The notes: generated by a model from the letters alone, not told the origin. DNA of 64,000 nucleotides from a virus (IMGVR_UViG_3300035698_016806:38563-102562), one strand, 5' to 3'; numbered from the stretch's first letter, positions 35,001 through 43,581 are shown. A program made the numbers and translations.

Positions 35001-35680
35001 ATTTAGGCAACTCAGGCTACGGAACATCAGTAATAATAGATACATCCTCAACAGCATACCTCGACAACCAATTCATCCCCACAATCTCAGGCTCAGATTC
35101 AGTAGACACAGACCTGTACACTGATTTAGTTTCCATGACAACAACCGAGACACTAAATGATCAGACCATAAACTACGCCTTCTCCTTTGATCCAACTTTC
35201 ATTGATATGGAATTGAATGGCGGGACATTTATAGTTGTCGGTTCAGGTGAAACAATTGCAAGAAATATAATCAGTTCACTTAACTCAATCCATGGGGGTG
35301 TAGAAGGAAATTGGTACATCAATACTAATTCTGTGTATGCTTCTGAAACATGGACGGCAGCAACAATAAACAACCCTTATGCAGCATTATCACAAGCAAT
35401 GGAAACAGTCAATAATACCATGAGTGGCACAGCCACAAATGCCGTAGCAGATGCTAACTGGCCCTCTTTTGGGTCTTATTTTGCTGCATCAATTATCCTT
35501 CACACAGATGATGACACGGTTACACCAAGTGCAGACAAAATCAGCTTTGAGTATGAGGCGAATGCCTTCAATGTCTTGAGCCATGAATATGAAGTTATTA
35601 TGAACACTGTGGATACTGTTCTTGTTACAGCACCGAGTTCTGGTGGTCCAAGGAATGCCAGAGTTTACATAAGCAAATAG
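32051..35680 (+). CDS. receptor-binding tail fiber with a predicted seven-bladed propeller
   Basis: The 1209-residue protein begins with a fiber N-terminus (KLTGIPQLTTPPIAADLIY). Residues 1-650 are beta-rich with Gly/Thr/Asp. Residues 652-1008 are exactly seven copies of a 51-residue unit of the form AVFESAS..YTSVAMLTSTKAIVCYRD.GN..YGTACILDISGSTITPGTP. The last 200 residues form a separate globular tip with two long helices around 1120-1140. Seven equal four-strand units is the classic count for a beta-propeller, which would be the receptor or glycan contact. AGGGAG precedes the start. Confidence 0.8.
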   Translation: MADEKLTGIPQLTTPPIAADLIYVVIDIVGTPTSMSTTFANLVLGITLDASAIEITDLADYYVAEDVEGVFAEIGETRSINGYDLTDPDSLPDLAFNNSTLTFSCSVKSGQSSFHFWADDKKIIKTTSQSVVIPDITGTYYIIFDTTGTLIYVNQDAVAQDDFYEHAITGLVYWNKTAQASMVGDERHGILMDPRTHHYNHSTFGSRYESGLNINGLADASPTYTETTSGFFWDEDIRHTLALQSTHPFIYKLGATGEWTGTTPDNKVGFENGTGDVVYNEWTGTTWQLTQSAAATDFMIYFMIATPDILGYNVKKIIGQNGYSTRGNARAAIESELQKLVMEGLPSPEFIFLYAYIVKRNGDLEDMADGSLYLDLRTSKGGVGGSVSGLSSVAADVSIADAGNIITATEVEGALQENRTAIDFNTAKVTNATHTGEVTGSEVLTITDNVIDESNLKLDEAGSNDYILTKDTAKTGGMKWSAPADVSVELGFVNKSNWVDDEQITITLDTPADAITEAHVSVYEEVPQDTLTNNSWDITTGDTGFTLEDTAYAVTLTPGAVTGGSVSFTLGSGSWASTDVSKIIKNVSSGETGEARIISIASGVATCQISIDFTNTDAIASGDWEMVAGEFVNGAFELGFAVDPAVAGGIAAVFESASTYYTSVVMISATKAIVCYQDVGNSSYGTACILDISGSTITPGTPAVFASSIVTTTSVAMLTSTKAIVCYQDDGNLEYGTACILDISGSTITPGTPAVFASSEIFWSSVAMLTSTKAIVCYRDDDTSNYGTACVLDISGSIITPATPVVFDSTYVNSPSVAMLTSTKAIVCYQDVGNSSYGTACILDISGSTITPGTPAVFESASTTYTSVAMLTSTKAIVCYRDNGNLEYGTACILDIVTSTITPGTPVVFESASTYYTSVAMLTSDQAIVCYRDVGNSSYGTACVLDIATSTITPGTPAVFESARSDYVAVTALSYSKVITVYKDLGNSGYGTSVIIDTSSTAYLDNQFIPTISGSDSVDTDLYTDLVSMTTTETLNDQTINYAFSFDPTFIDMELNGGTFIVVGSGETIARNIISSLNSIHGGVEGNWYINTNSVYASETWTAATINNPYAALSQAMETVNNTMSGTATNAVADANWPSFGSYFAASIILHTDDDTVTPSADKISFEYEANAFNVLSHEYEVIMNTVDTVLVTAPSSGGPRNARVYISK
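34004..35074 (+). repeat. seven in-frame 153-bp repeats in the fiber gene
   Basis: Copies begin at 34004, 34157, 34310, 34463, 34616, 34769 and 34922 with no length change. Several share long identical stretches, such as the run coding for TSTKAIVCYQD, which points to recent expansion or gene conversion. The last copy is the most divergent. Confidence 0.9.
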
Positions 35681-35689
35681 GGGATCATT

Positions 35690-35854
35690 ATGAAACATAC
35701 AAAAGAAGAGTTGCAAGCGATAATTGACGGGAAAAAACCTGCCGATTTACTGATGGAACTAATTGATCTGCTGATAGATAAAAAGATTATTAAAGAAAAA
35801 GATTTTAGCGGAAAAGCCCAAAAGCAAAAGAAGGTTAAAAAGGATAAGAAATGA
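35690..35854 (+). CDS. small lysine-rich helical protein
   Basis: The 54-residue product has an amphipathic helix (MELIDLLIDKKIIKEKDF) and a very basic end (KQKKVKKDKK). AGGGGATCATT lies before its ATG, and it follows the fiber gene by 9 nt. It may be a fiber-assembly helper, which often follow fiber genes in phages, but this is not shown. Confidence 0.65.
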   Translation: MKHTKEELQAIIDGKKPADLLMELIDLLIDKKIIKEKDFSGKAQKQKKVKKDKK

Positions 35855-35869
35855 AAATAATCTGGGCGT

Positions 35870-36013
35870 TTGACATTTACAGTATACCAAGACATCATTG
35901 TAAAATGGAAAAACAAAGACAATACTTTTGTTGATTTGACCATAGAGGATATCTGTAAGTTACAAGAACTGGCACTTAACAAGATACAAGAAGTTTGGAC
36001 AAAGTGGGGATAA
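35870..36013 (+). CDS. small hypothetical protein (TTG start)
   Basis: A 47-residue frame from TTG 35870 reads as a well-composed short protein (VYQDIIVKWKNKDNTFVDL, then EDICKLQELALNKIQE) of two short strands and a helix. The ATG at 35851 in another frame gives only 27 residues. There is no strong ribosome-binding site, so start and expression are uncertain. Confidence 0.45.
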   Translation: MTFTVYQDIIVKWKNKDNTFVDLTIEDICKLQELALNKIQEVWTKWG

Positions 36014-36092
36014 CAGATGGCCCTACCAAATGACAAAACTATTAAAAGCGGTTATCGAGAAATAGTTTAATTTTTAATGAGGAGACACCTTT

Positions 36093-36359
36093 ATGCCACC
36101 CACTCCCTTGACAACTGGTCAGATACTTTGGGGCCTAAATTCTTTTTTGTTTATTGTATGCTTCTTCTTTGTGAAGGTTTGGATTAATAATTTAGGTCAT
36201 AATATGAATAAGATGGAGGCCAATCTGAATCTTAAACTTGATAAAATCACATGTGCCGAACGAAATGCTGATGTGAAATTGGACTGTGCGTCTATGGCAA
36301 AACACAAACACGCCACAACCAGAGAAGATGGCTCTGGCGGAGAGGTGATTCTTGGATAA
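36093..36359 (+). CDS. single-span membrane protein, holin candidate
   Basis: The 88-residue protein has one transmembrane segment (LWGLNSFLFIVCFFFVKVWI, residues 12-31) and a charged tail ending HKHATTREDGSGGEVILG. It stands at the head of a block with another membrane protein and the M15 endolysin, so a holin or holin-regulator role is likely. GAGGAG lies upstream. It overlaps the open frame of the next gene, which starts properly 17 nt downstream. Confidence 0.6.
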   Translation: MPPTPLTTGQILWGLNSFLFIVCFFFVKVWINNLGHNMNKMEANLNLKLDKITCAERNADVKLDCASMAKHKHATTREDGSGGEVILG

Positions 36360-36375
36360 CAAGGGGGAAGAAGAT

Positions 36376-36846
36376 ATGAAAAGGCTACAAGAAAAAACTC
36401 TGTTTAATCGGCGCAGAACAGATTCCTATATATTTCATTGGGTAATCAGGGCAACTGCGGTTAGTTTCATTGGGGTGTATTTATTAATAACATACTGGTT
36501 ATTTTGGCCATATGTTCCTATCACCTGTGATAAAATAACCATCCTTAATGCAGATAAGCAAGTTGCAGTTGGTGACATGCTTTGGTATCGGGCAGATTTA
36601 GATAAAAAAATGAATATAGAATCTGTTGTGTATCACCAGCTATTAAATGATTTTGTTATTGATTATTCCCCTTCCCCCGGAACTCTTCCTGTAGGAAAAC
36701 GCACTATTACCTACCCTTTAGAAATACCAAATTATGCACAGCCAGGGGTATACAAATTAAAATGGGAGGGGCATTACCAAGTTAACCCTCTCAGAGAAAT
36801 AATTGTGACAGTTTGGAGTGAACCTTTTATGGTGGTGACAAAATGA
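36376..36846 (+). CDS. membrane-anchored protein with periplasmic beta domain (lysis block)
   Basis: ATG 36376, preceded by GGGGGAAG, gives 156 residues; an upstream TTG at 36352 lacks such a site. Residues 20-46 hold one transmembrane span (AVSFIGVYLLITYWLFWPYV) and the rest is a periplasmic Ig-like beta domain (ADKQVAVGDMLWYRADL, YAQPGVYKLKWEGHY). It overlaps the endolysin gene by 4 nt (ATGA). It may regulate or assist lysis; it has no spanin or lysozyme signature. Confidence 0.65.
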   Translation: MKRLQEKTLFNRRRTDSYIFHWVIRATAVSFIGVYLLITYWLFWPYVPITCDKITILNADKQVAVGDMLWYRADLDKKMNIESVVYHQLLNDFVIDYSPSPGTLPVGKRTITYPLEIPNYAQPGVYKLKWEGHYQVNPLREIIVTVWSEPFMVVTK

Positions 36847-37196
36847 GTGTATCAAAAAAACAACGAGAATTTACTGTGTGCTGTGCCAAGTTAGTTTTGT
36901 TTGCTGATTCTAAAGGTTACGGATTAACAACAGGAGATGGGTATAGAGATCCGAGATTGCATGGAGAATTTGGGGAAGATGGTGGGTACGGTTCAAAGAA
37001 TAGTGTCCATAAAAAACGTCTTGCCCAGGATTACAATCTTTTTATTGGTGATGACTATATCACTGATGGAGATAATCCTGTATACACTGAGCTTGGGGAA
37101 TATTGGGAAAGTCTCCATGAAGATGCCCGATGGGGCGGAAGGTTCAAATCGGTAGACTCGAATCACTTTTCATTTGAACTCTGGGGATGTAAATGA
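36843..37196 (+). CDS. endolysin, M15 L-alanyl-D-glutamate type peptidase
   Basis: The 117-residue enzyme has a full M15 metal site: H56 and D63 in NSVHKKRLAQDYNLF and H108 in SVDSNHFSFEL, with WGGRF in between. It should cut the peptide stem of peptidoglycan at the end of infection. It has no signal peptide, so it needs a holin. It lies in an unbroken chain of overlaps with the membrane proteins upstream and a small gene downstream. Confidence 0.88.
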   Translation: MSVSKKQREFTVCCAKLVLFADSKGYGLTTGDGYRDPRLHGEFGEDGGYGSKNSVHKKRLAQDYNLFIGDDYITDGDNPVYTELGEYWESLHEDARWGGRFKSVDSNHFSFELWGCK

Positions 37197-37363
37197 GTAC
37201 GCCGTCTGATTTAGAAGATCATATGGATTTAGTTCGTTTGATATCAGAAGAATCAGAATTGCTGGATACTGAAACTTCACCTGATAGAATAAAAAGACAC
37301 ACTCGAATAATGTATTTTCTTCTGGAGTTGCAATCGTATACATCAAAAGGATTAATTTTATGA
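37193..37363 (+). CDS. small acidic protein in the lysis block
   Basis: The 56-residue product (MSTPSDLEDHMDLVRLISEE and following) overlaps the endolysin stop by ATGA and the next start by ATGA, so it is very likely translated. It is predicted to be two helices (SELLDTETSPDRIKRH between them). No known family recognised. Confidence 0.7.
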   Translation: MSTPSDLEDHMDLVRLISEESELLDTETSPDRIKRHTRIMYFLLELQSYTSKGLIL

Positions 37364-37896
37364 AAACCATATGCATAAGAACTTACAAGAATGAATTACA
37401 TTTCCCTATCATGCAAGGAGTTCCCATTAAGAAAGAAACAAATCTGTTTAAGAGATTCATTAAGTTTCTTATTTTTAGACGTAGATGGACAGTTTTGTGT
37501 GACTATTGTTTATGGGTTCCTGCACTTGGAAAATGGATATTTGTTCCTATGGATTTTATATTTGATGGTGCAAGTGTTCCAAAGATACTAAATGGTATTT
37601 ACAGTCCTACTGGAATGTTATTGTTAGGTGCTGTTCCACATGACTTTGGTTATAGATACAAAGGATTACTCCATGTAAATTATTTAGGAGAGATTTATTT
37701 TGTTTCTTATACTAAATCACAATTAGATTCTATCTTTCATATTCTAAATACATATGAAAGTGGAATGCCCCACGCATCTTATGTTGCCAAGTTTGTTTTA
37801 ACTCTCGTAGGGTTTCTTGGTTGGAGAGAAAACAGAAAATCAAATAGAATTTTAATGACTGATCATCCAGAAATATTTATAGAAGATAATATTTAA
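37360..37896 (+). CDS. DUF1353-type protein
   Basis: The 178-residue protein contains the family core: a strand entry WIFVPMDFIFDGASVPKI, then LLGAVPHDFGYRYKGLLH with the conserved HDF. A hydrophobic helix follows (KFVLTLVGFLGW). DUF1353 members are common beside phage lysis and tail genes and have a conserved Asp/Ser-His-Asp set that suggests an enzyme, but the reaction is not established. It is the last gene of the overlapping lysis chain. Confidence 0.75.
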   Translation: MKTICIRTYKNELHFPIMQGVPIKKETNLFKRFIKFLIFRRRWTVLCDYCLWVPALGKWIFVPMDFIFDGASVPKILNGIYSPTGMLLLGAVPHDFGYRYKGLLHVNYLGEIYFVSYTKSQLDSIFHILNTYESGMPHASYVAKFVLTLVGFLGWRENRKSNRILMTDHPEIFIEDNI

Positions 37897-37918
37897 CCCT
37901 AAGTAAAGGAAAGGAAAA

Positions 37919-38929
37919 ATGACATTAGCAGAAAGGAATTGGAATTACAATTTACAAAACGGAAACTTTGGTGTAGGTGGAAACTTTTTCCAGGCAGTTA
38001 AACATATTGCTGCTGATTACTCTTACAATCCTGGTGATGGTCTTTTGTGCATAGACACAAGTGTTGGTAATGTAACAATTACACTGCCTCCGATTGCAGG
38101 TTGGCCGAATCAAGATTACAGAATCATACTTCCCATCATGCATACAGCAGGATTAAATGGAGTATATGTTCAATTGTCAGGTGACGAGACATTTCTTCTT
38201 GGTAATACTACTTTTCTTTTAGGTGCTGCTCCTTTCTCTTTTGATTTCTACGTTATTAATTCGGATGATTTGTCTACTTATGGACTAATTAGTGATCTTA
38301 CTATTAAAGCCACTACAGCAATGGTTGATGCTTTTGCTGCTGCTTCCTGGGCAACTATCGCTGTGATTCCTTTTGGTATTGAACTTGAGAATACTGGACC
38401 TGAACTTTTGGTATACCAAGCAGATGGTTCTGGTGTTATTGCAAGTGCCGTAACTGGGACAGGTATTGTCACTTTTACTGATGAAGCTCATGGATTATCT
38501 GTAGGAGAAACTATCACAATTGCGGGAACAACCAGTTATAATGATGAATATGTGGTAACTGCCATTCCTGATGTTGATACATTTTCGATTGCAGAAACTT
38601 TTGTCGCTGATGAATCAGGTACATGGACTCGATCTGCCAGATATACAGTTCTTGCGCCTGGATTGTATACAATGTCTTTTACTGCTCAGATTGATTCTAC
38701 TGGTGGTGCTGCATGGGGAGCAACTGGATCTATTTACGTGGATGATACCATAATCAGTAATGCTATTGTTTCTGTATCAGGAATTGCTGGAGAGAATAAA
38801 TCAATGAATCTTGTCCCTGTTGAAACGTATCTCACCGCAGGACAGGTTGTAACTGTTAAGATGGATAATGATACTCTGACAGGTGATTTAACTGAAGTTG
38901 TCTTAAACATAGCAATGAAAGCCCTCTAA
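37919..38929 (+). CDS. virion decoration or fiber protein
   Basis: The 336-residue beta-rich protein has an N-terminal fiber-like part (GDGLLCIDTSVGNVTITLPP), a middle Ala-rich section, a small repeat-type domain (AHGLSVGETITIAGTTSYND) and a C-terminal jelly roll resembling C1q/TNF-type trimer heads (VLAPGLYTMSFTAQIDS, then GQVVTVKMDNDT). It is probably a trimeric surface protein. AAGGAAAGGAAAA precedes the ATG. Confidence 0.65.
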   Translation: MTLAERNWNYNLQNGNFGVGGNFFQAVKHIAADYSYNPGDGLLCIDTSVGNVTITLPPIAGWPNQDYRIILPIMHTAGLNGVYVQLSGDETFLLGNTTFLLGAAPFSFDFYVINSDDLSTYGLISDLTIKATTAMVDAFAAASWATIAVIPFGIELENTGPELLVYQADGSGVIASAVTGTGIVTFTDEAHGLSVGETITIAGTTSYNDEYVVTAIPDVDTFSIAETFVADESGTWTRSARYTVLAPGLYTMSFTAQIDSTGGAAWGATGSIYVDDTIISNAIVSVSGIAGENKSMNLVPVETYLTAGQVVTVKMDNDTLTGDLTEVVLNIAMKAL

Positions 38930-38993
38930 TTGGGGGGAAACCTATATGACTTAAAAATTAAAACAAAGATACTTAACAAAGGGGAGTTTTACT

Positions 38994-39272
38994 ATGATTT
39001 TGAATGTAGATGTAAACAATGCCACTTACACAGCAATAACTCTTGATGCTGATTCTTATTGTTCCCATTTTTTGATTAAATCAAGAACGGGATCTAAATT
39101 CTTTCTAAAAGAAAAGGATGAGGAGAGTGCTCCTTATTTTACTATTGATGTTAACGATTGGTATTCCCAACCTAATACATCAAGAAAAGCAGGAGAAGAC
39201 ATTTTGTTATATGTATTAGGGTCTATATCAACCGATACAATAGAAGTGATTACGGTGTTGGCAAATAATTAG
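38994..39272 (+). CDS. small hypothetical virion-cluster protein
   Basis: The 92-residue beta protein (NNATYTAITLDADSYCSHFL, then KFFLKEKDEESAPYFTID) looks like a compact jelly roll and sits between two adhesin-like genes. AGGGGAG precedes the ATG. A fiber-linking role is guesswork. Confidence 0.6.
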   Translation: MILNVDVNNATYTAITLDADSYCSHFLIKSRTGSKFFLKEKDEESAPYFTIDVNDWYSQPNTSRKAGEDILLYVLGSISTDTIEVITVLANN

Positions 39273-39304
39273 AACTGTTTAAGTGGATTGGTAGGGAGCT
39301 ATAT

Positions 39305-42300
39305 ATGAAAAATTACAGGGGAGCTAATTTTCTTGGTCATGGACCAATGGATGGTCCTGCATTGAGATCCAGATTACGTAAGGATTACCAATTTCGCCTT
39401 AACGGGATAGAGGATATTGTGTCCCTAAACTCCCTGCTATGCTCATCAGCAGGGCCAGCTTACTACATTCACCCAACCACCGGCGAACTTGTAACAGTGC
39501 CAGCGGGGACACCATTGAATCACCCGGTGCTTGGTCTGACAGGCTTTGGGAACTATGAACAGCTTTGCCAGGATTCGGAAGACCCTGGGGGGTGGGTTTT
39601 ATTTAGTGGTGCTACTCGGTCTGCTACAGGTGAGACTTTCGGTCCTTTTGTAGAATACAATATTGTTGATGCTGGCGGACTAAACGATGGAACGTCACTG
39701 TGGATATCTACTGTATCCGGTGCAATAACAAGTAAACTTTATGGGGTTATTCGTTACCAAGCTGGGACGTCCAATTCAATCCGTATTAACTGCCGGAACG
39801 ATACAACAGCAGACGAATCCAGGTATTTTGGTGTTATAGGAGAACAAACCGTAACTCAGGAAAATGCTGGAAGTCTTGTTATTATATCAGACGAGTATGA
39901 TTCAAATTTGGGTTATTATACTGTTAAATTTTCTATAGATTTCACAACTAAAACAGATGACCAAAGAATAGTTTTTGGCCCAAACTCCACCGACAACTCA
40001 AACATAAAAGTCCTCGGAGCAGACGTAAGCGAGGACAGAACAATACTTGATTTCCATGTGCCGAGTGGGGTTGGTGATGGGGTTGAGTTGATCCAAAACG
40101 GATTTGACACTTGGACAGACACTAACGCAGATGGTCTTGCTGATGATTGGGCAAAGGGAGTTGCTGGTAACGTAGCGACAGTAGTGTCTGATGTAGATGG
40201 GATGTACCAAAAATTAACTAAAAATGGGGAATCGAATATCTTTCTCCTTTCAGATACAAATCTTTTGCTGGGCACTGAAAAATACGCAGTTACACTTATT
40301 TATAGAGCAGATGGGGCTATAACAGACGGCACTTCTGGGTATGTTTATCCAACAATAGCAGCAGCAGCAATCCCAACATCAATCTCGTTTAAGATTACAA
40401 TATCAGGTGGAGATAGGACATTAAACTTTGTCAGTGCTGGTTCTTATATAGATATTTTCAGCGTGTCTGTCGAGAAGATAACAACAGGCAACATCTCCAT
40501 AGGCTCCAGAGCAGGGACGATAACTGCGAGCGAGGGGAAAGCTGATGGTACGATTGCGCTGGATGATGATTTTAGCACTGATACGAGTGGGGATTACTCT
40601 GAAAATGACACAGCAGTAGCGTATAATTCTGGATCTGATTTTTTAACTGTTACTTTTACTACAAGTACAGATAACAACCGTGGATTGATAAAAGACACCA
40701 CACTGACAATAGGGAAAAGATATAAAGCAACTTTTAAAGCAAAAGGGACAAGGCTTCAAGCTTTTACAGGGATTGGGCAGACAGGGGTTTTAGAATATAC
40801 TGTAAATCCTGTTCTGACTTCAAGTTGGCAAAACTATTCTGGCAGATTTACTGCTGTGGATGTTAAATTTAAAGTGTATCAAGCGTTGGGCGGTATTAGC
40901 GAATACGTAGATTTTGACGATATAAAAGTCCAAGAAATCCCTAACACCACCCTCCCCACAGCCTACCCGAAGCTTTACGATGCGCTTGGTGGTGTGGCTG
41001 ACGGGGTAGAACTATTAACTGACGCTAACGCAACAAGTGACCCAAACGGGAACGAAGCAAATGCAACCACAGGATTCACAAATGCTGGGGTTAATTTATT
41101 TGAGAGTCAGAGTTCTGTAGTGAATACAGGAACCTATGCACTTCAAATTAACTCAAATGGATCTCCATCTGCTGATGCAAGAGTATATAAGGATATATCC
41201 TCACTATGCACAAATGGGGTACGGTATAGACTCACATTCCCTTGGCGTCATGTTGGTACTGGTGGTAGTTGGAATTGTAAAATGTCGTCAACTACAACAG
41301 GATTAACCAATTCAGTTGGGAGTATAGCAAACACCGCAACGGCTTTCACTGAAATAACTTATGATTTTATATATGATGCAACATTCAAATATTTAATCTT
41401 TAGAGAACGGAACGCTGATAACGATGGTGGAATATATCTCGATAATTTAAGTCTTAAACAAATCTCCCCAGCATCTGCCACCCATTCCTTCGACTGGACA
41501 CCTGGGGTTGATTACTCAGCAACCAGTGGAATAGGGAATCTACTGAATTGTGCTACCGGAGATGGGTTTTTCCAGCATGACGATGATGGCACTGTGATCC
41601 TGGATGATGGGACGACTGAGGTAACTGAAGACCCTGCCTTTGTTGCTGGAGTACCTTATCCAATTGCCCTCGTCACAGGGGTTAAGGATGATGATACTCT
41701 GAGTGCTGAGAAGGTTGTGAATGGGGATATGGAATCTGGCGTAACTAATTGGACAGCGGATAATGCAACAGTAACATCCGAAACAACAATTGTATATGCT
41801 GGCTCAAAATCATTGAAAGTAGTTGATGATGGGTCTGGGGCGAAAGCTTATCAGGCCATTACTACTATCATAGGTAAAACCTATCTGATTGAGGGTTGCG
41901 TTTATGGGGCAAGCGCAAACGCAGGGTCATTTTTGTCAAGGATAGGAGCCGCAAATGACTTTAGTGATGGTTCATCGGATTGGCTGACAAAGAATGGTAC
42001 AACTGAGGGCATTACTAATGATGATGCTTGGCATACAAATACAGACTCTTTTGTAGCAGAAGCGACTACAACATATATCATACTGGTCACACAGAATACA
42101 ACGGGTGACACTAACTATTTTGACGCCATATCAATTAAAGCAACCAACCAACCCAAGATGCAACTCCAAGTAAAAGTCTCAGGAACCTGGCAGCACAGCC
42201 CAGTGACGGATTTCGACGGATCGTTTGATCCTGGGGATGCACTGACTTATTTTCTCGGGAACGATTATCAGAACTCGATTGCAGATCACAAGATAACAAC

Positions 42301-42334
42301 GCTTAAACAAAGCGACTGGAAGGTGGCAACGTGA
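39305..42334 (+). CDS. large adhesin/tail fiber with several carbohydrate-binding-type modules
   Basis: The 1009-residue protein starts with a short virion-attachment part (NYRGANFLGHGPMDGP, then RKDYQFRLNGIED). At least four beta-sandwich modules follow with the CBM4/9-like layout: NGVRYRLTFPWRHVG and GGIYLDNLSLKQI; then GKRYKATFKAKG and YVDFDDIKVQEI; then AGSKSLKVVDDG and GKTYLIEGCVYG. The last 70 residues form the tip. Such modules bind glycans on the host surface. It is followed by a gene overlapping by 1 nt that may help its folding. Confidence 0.75.
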   Translation: MKNYRGANFLGHGPMDGPALRSRLRKDYQFRLNGIEDIVSLNSLLCSSAGPAYYIHPTTGELVTVPAGTPLNHPVLGLTGFGNYEQLCQDSEDPGGWVLFSGATRSATGETFGPFVEYNIVDAGGLNDGTSLWISTVSGAITSKLYGVIRYQAGTSNSIRINCRNDTTADESRYFGVIGEQTVTQENAGSLVIISDEYDSNLGYYTVKFSIDFTTKTDDQRIVFGPNSTDNSNIKVLGADVSEDRTILDFHVPSGVGDGVELIQNGFDTWTDTNADGLADDWAKGVAGNVATVVSDVDGMYQKLTKNGESNIFLLSDTNLLLGTEKYAVTLIYRADGAITDGTSGYVYPTIAAAAIPTSISFKITISGGDRTLNFVSAGSYIDIFSVSVEKITTGNISIGSRAGTITASEGKADGTIALDDDFSTDTSGDYSENDTAVAYNSGSDFLTVTFTTSTDNNRGLIKDTTLTIGKRYKATFKAKGTRLQAFTGIGQTGVLEYTVNPVLTSSWQNYSGRFTAVDVKFKVYQALGGISEYVDFDDIKVQEIPNTTLPTAYPKLYDALGGVADGVELLTDANATSDPNGNEANATTGFTNAGVNLFESQSSVVNTGTYALQINSNGSPSADARVYKDISSLCTNGVRYRLTFPWRHVGTGGSWNCKMSSTTTGLTNSVGSIANTATAFTEITYDFIYDATFKYLIFRERNADNDGGIYLDNLSLKQISPASATHSFDWTPGVDYSATSGIGNLLNCATGDGFFQHDDDGTVILDDGTTEVTEDPAFVAGVPYPIALVTGVKDDDTLSAEKVVNGDMESGVTNWTADNATVTSETTIVYAGSKSLKVVDDGSGAKAYQAITTIIGKTYLIEGCVYGASANAGSFLSRIGAANDFSDGSSDWLTKNGTTEGITNDDAWHTNTDSFVAEATTTYIILVTQNTTGDTNYFDAISIKATNQPKMQLQVKVSGTWQHSPVTDFDGSFDPGDALTYFLGNDYQNSIADHKITTLKQSDWKVAT

Positions 42335-42804
42335 TGCTTTTTATAGTAGTACCAGAAGCAAACGCAGGTCCGTGGAAGTGTGATATTGTTATGAAAAACG
42401 ATGTCGCAATATTCGAAAAGATTCCTGTTAATGCTCAGAGGTTTAAAATTCACGAAGGAGAAGCCTTCCTTTCAATGATTCCCGGCAGAGTCCAAGAGAT
42501 TGTTGCAGTGATTCAGGAACTCACAGGTCTTGAAGACCCAATGTCAGATGAGAATATTGAGTTCACTAACACAGCATTACAGACTTACCTCCAGGGCAAA
42601 GTGTTTGGGTCTAAAGAACAGTTGTTCAAGGCGTATCCTGATCTTGACGGGCTTATCCAATCAGGAACGATAGAGGAACATTATGAATCTGTGCAAGTTG
42701 GGGGATCAGATGATGAGCCTATATACGAGGAAGTGTTTGTTCCAGAAGCACTGAGGATGGTTCCTATAACTCAATTCGGGAATTGGGCAACATGTTCTGG
42801 TTAG
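42334..42804 (+). CDS. hypothetical protein after the adhesin gene, possible fiber chaperone
   Basis: The 156-residue protein begins at ATG in a TGATG overlap with the adhesin stop. It has helical parts (RVQEIVAVIQELTG, NTALQTYLQGKVFG) and an acidic end. Tail fiber chaperones often directly follow and overlap their fiber gene, so that role is suggested by place only. Confidence 0.6.
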   Translation: MLFIVVPEANAGPWKCDIVMKNDVAIFEKIPVNAQRFKIHEGEAFLSMIPGRVQEIVAVIQELTGLEDPMSDENIEFTNTALQTYLQGKVFGSKEQLFKAYPDLDGLIQSGTIEEHYESVQVGGSDDEPIYEEVFVPEALRMVPITQFGNWATCSG

Positions 42805-42893
42805 CAAAAAGAGCAATACCGTTCATGACTGGGTTTGCAGTCGGTTTGCTGGTTGCTTTGTACCTGACTTGGGAATCAGGCGTTTGGGGTTAA
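42792..42893 (+). CDS. 33-residue single-span membrane peptide
   Basis: Starting 13 nt inside the previous gene in another frame, this short frame encodes MFWLAKRAIPFM then TGFAVGLLVALYLTWES, a basic N-terminus plus one transmembrane helix. It resembles small phage membrane peptides, but no strong ribosome-binding site is visible. Confidence 0.5.
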   Translation: MFWLAKRAIPFMTGFAVGLLVALYLTWESGVWG

Positions 42894-42967
42894 TATTGTT
42901 AGAAAACATATAGGATACACGAATTAATTATAGAGGGAATCATCCCTAAACAAGAAGGAGAGAAGTG

Positions 42968-43360
42968 ATGAAATTGATGAAATTGATGAAATCGTTTAAG
43001 TTACATCCAGTTCAGTTAATTATGGTGATGTGTTTATTTTTAATGTCCTGTGCTGTTGGTGGTATGACTACTCAAAAGCAATTAATTGTTGCTTATGGGA
43101 CATACAATTCTCAGTTTGCTTCTTACATGACTGAAACAGGGTATGTTGTGGATTTGCAGGGGGAGTGGGCAAAAGTATCTAACCCTGCTTTGTCGGAAGA
43201 TCAAAAGAAAATTCTTAGAAAGAAATATGTAATTCTGGAAAAGATGTATCCGTTGTTGAAAATATATGACAGTATGGTGTTGGGGTCTATCCCATACTCT
43301 GCGGATATTGAGCAGCAATTGATTGATCTGGTGGGCGATCTCGATAAGCTCATTGAATGA
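42968..43360 (+). CDS. phage lipoprotein
   Basis: ATG 42968, 13 nt after GAAGGAGA, gives a 131-residue product with a signal peptide and lipobox (VMCLFLMSC, Cys near residue 29). The mature part is helical (ALSEDQKKILRKKYVIL and DIEQQLIDLVGDLDKLIE). The 5' end has a tiny repeat (AAATTGATG three times), so alternative starts are possible. Roles could be outer-membrane spanin-like, or receptor blocking. No family recognised. Confidence 0.72.
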   Translation: MKLMKLMKSFKLHPVQLIMVMCLFLMSCAVGGMTTQKQLIVAYGTYNSQFASYMTETGYVVDLQGEWAKVSNPALSEDQKKILRKKYVILEKMYPLLKIYDSMVLGSIPYSADIEQQLIDLVGDLDKLIE

Positions 43361-43422
43361 TTAGGTGATACTTTGATTCTGTCTGTAGCAATGCTATAAC
43401 CATCAATAACAAAGGATATAAT

Positions 43423-43581
43423 ATGTCACCCGCAATAATAGAAGCTTTAAAATTGGCAATGGGACTTTACTTTTCAATTGCAAAAATGAATAATGCAACT
43501 GAACAAGAATTGAATAAAATTTATCAAAGTGAAAAGTCTAAGTTTTTGAAAAATTTACCGTCAAAGTTAGAACAAGTTTAA
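43423..43581 (+). CDS. small helical protein, last gene of the late operon
   Basis: The 52-residue product (MSPAIIEALKLAMGLYFSI, then EQELNKIYQSEKSKF) follows AAAGGATATAAT. It is amphipathic and ends 45 nt before the shared terminator. Function unknown. Confidence 0.6.
   Translation: MSPAIIEALKLAMGLYFSIAKMNNATEQELNKIYQSEKSKFLKNLPSKLEQV

Noticed and set aside
36017-36070. 17-residue plus-strand frame (MALPNDKTIKS...)
   Set aside because: It is too short to judge; GGGATAACAG before it may be chance. Not listed as a gene.
29803-42334. Diversity-generating retroelement acting on the fiber genes
   Set aside because: There is no reverse transcriptase and no template-variable repeat pair; the variation in the propeller repeats is explained by tandem copies.
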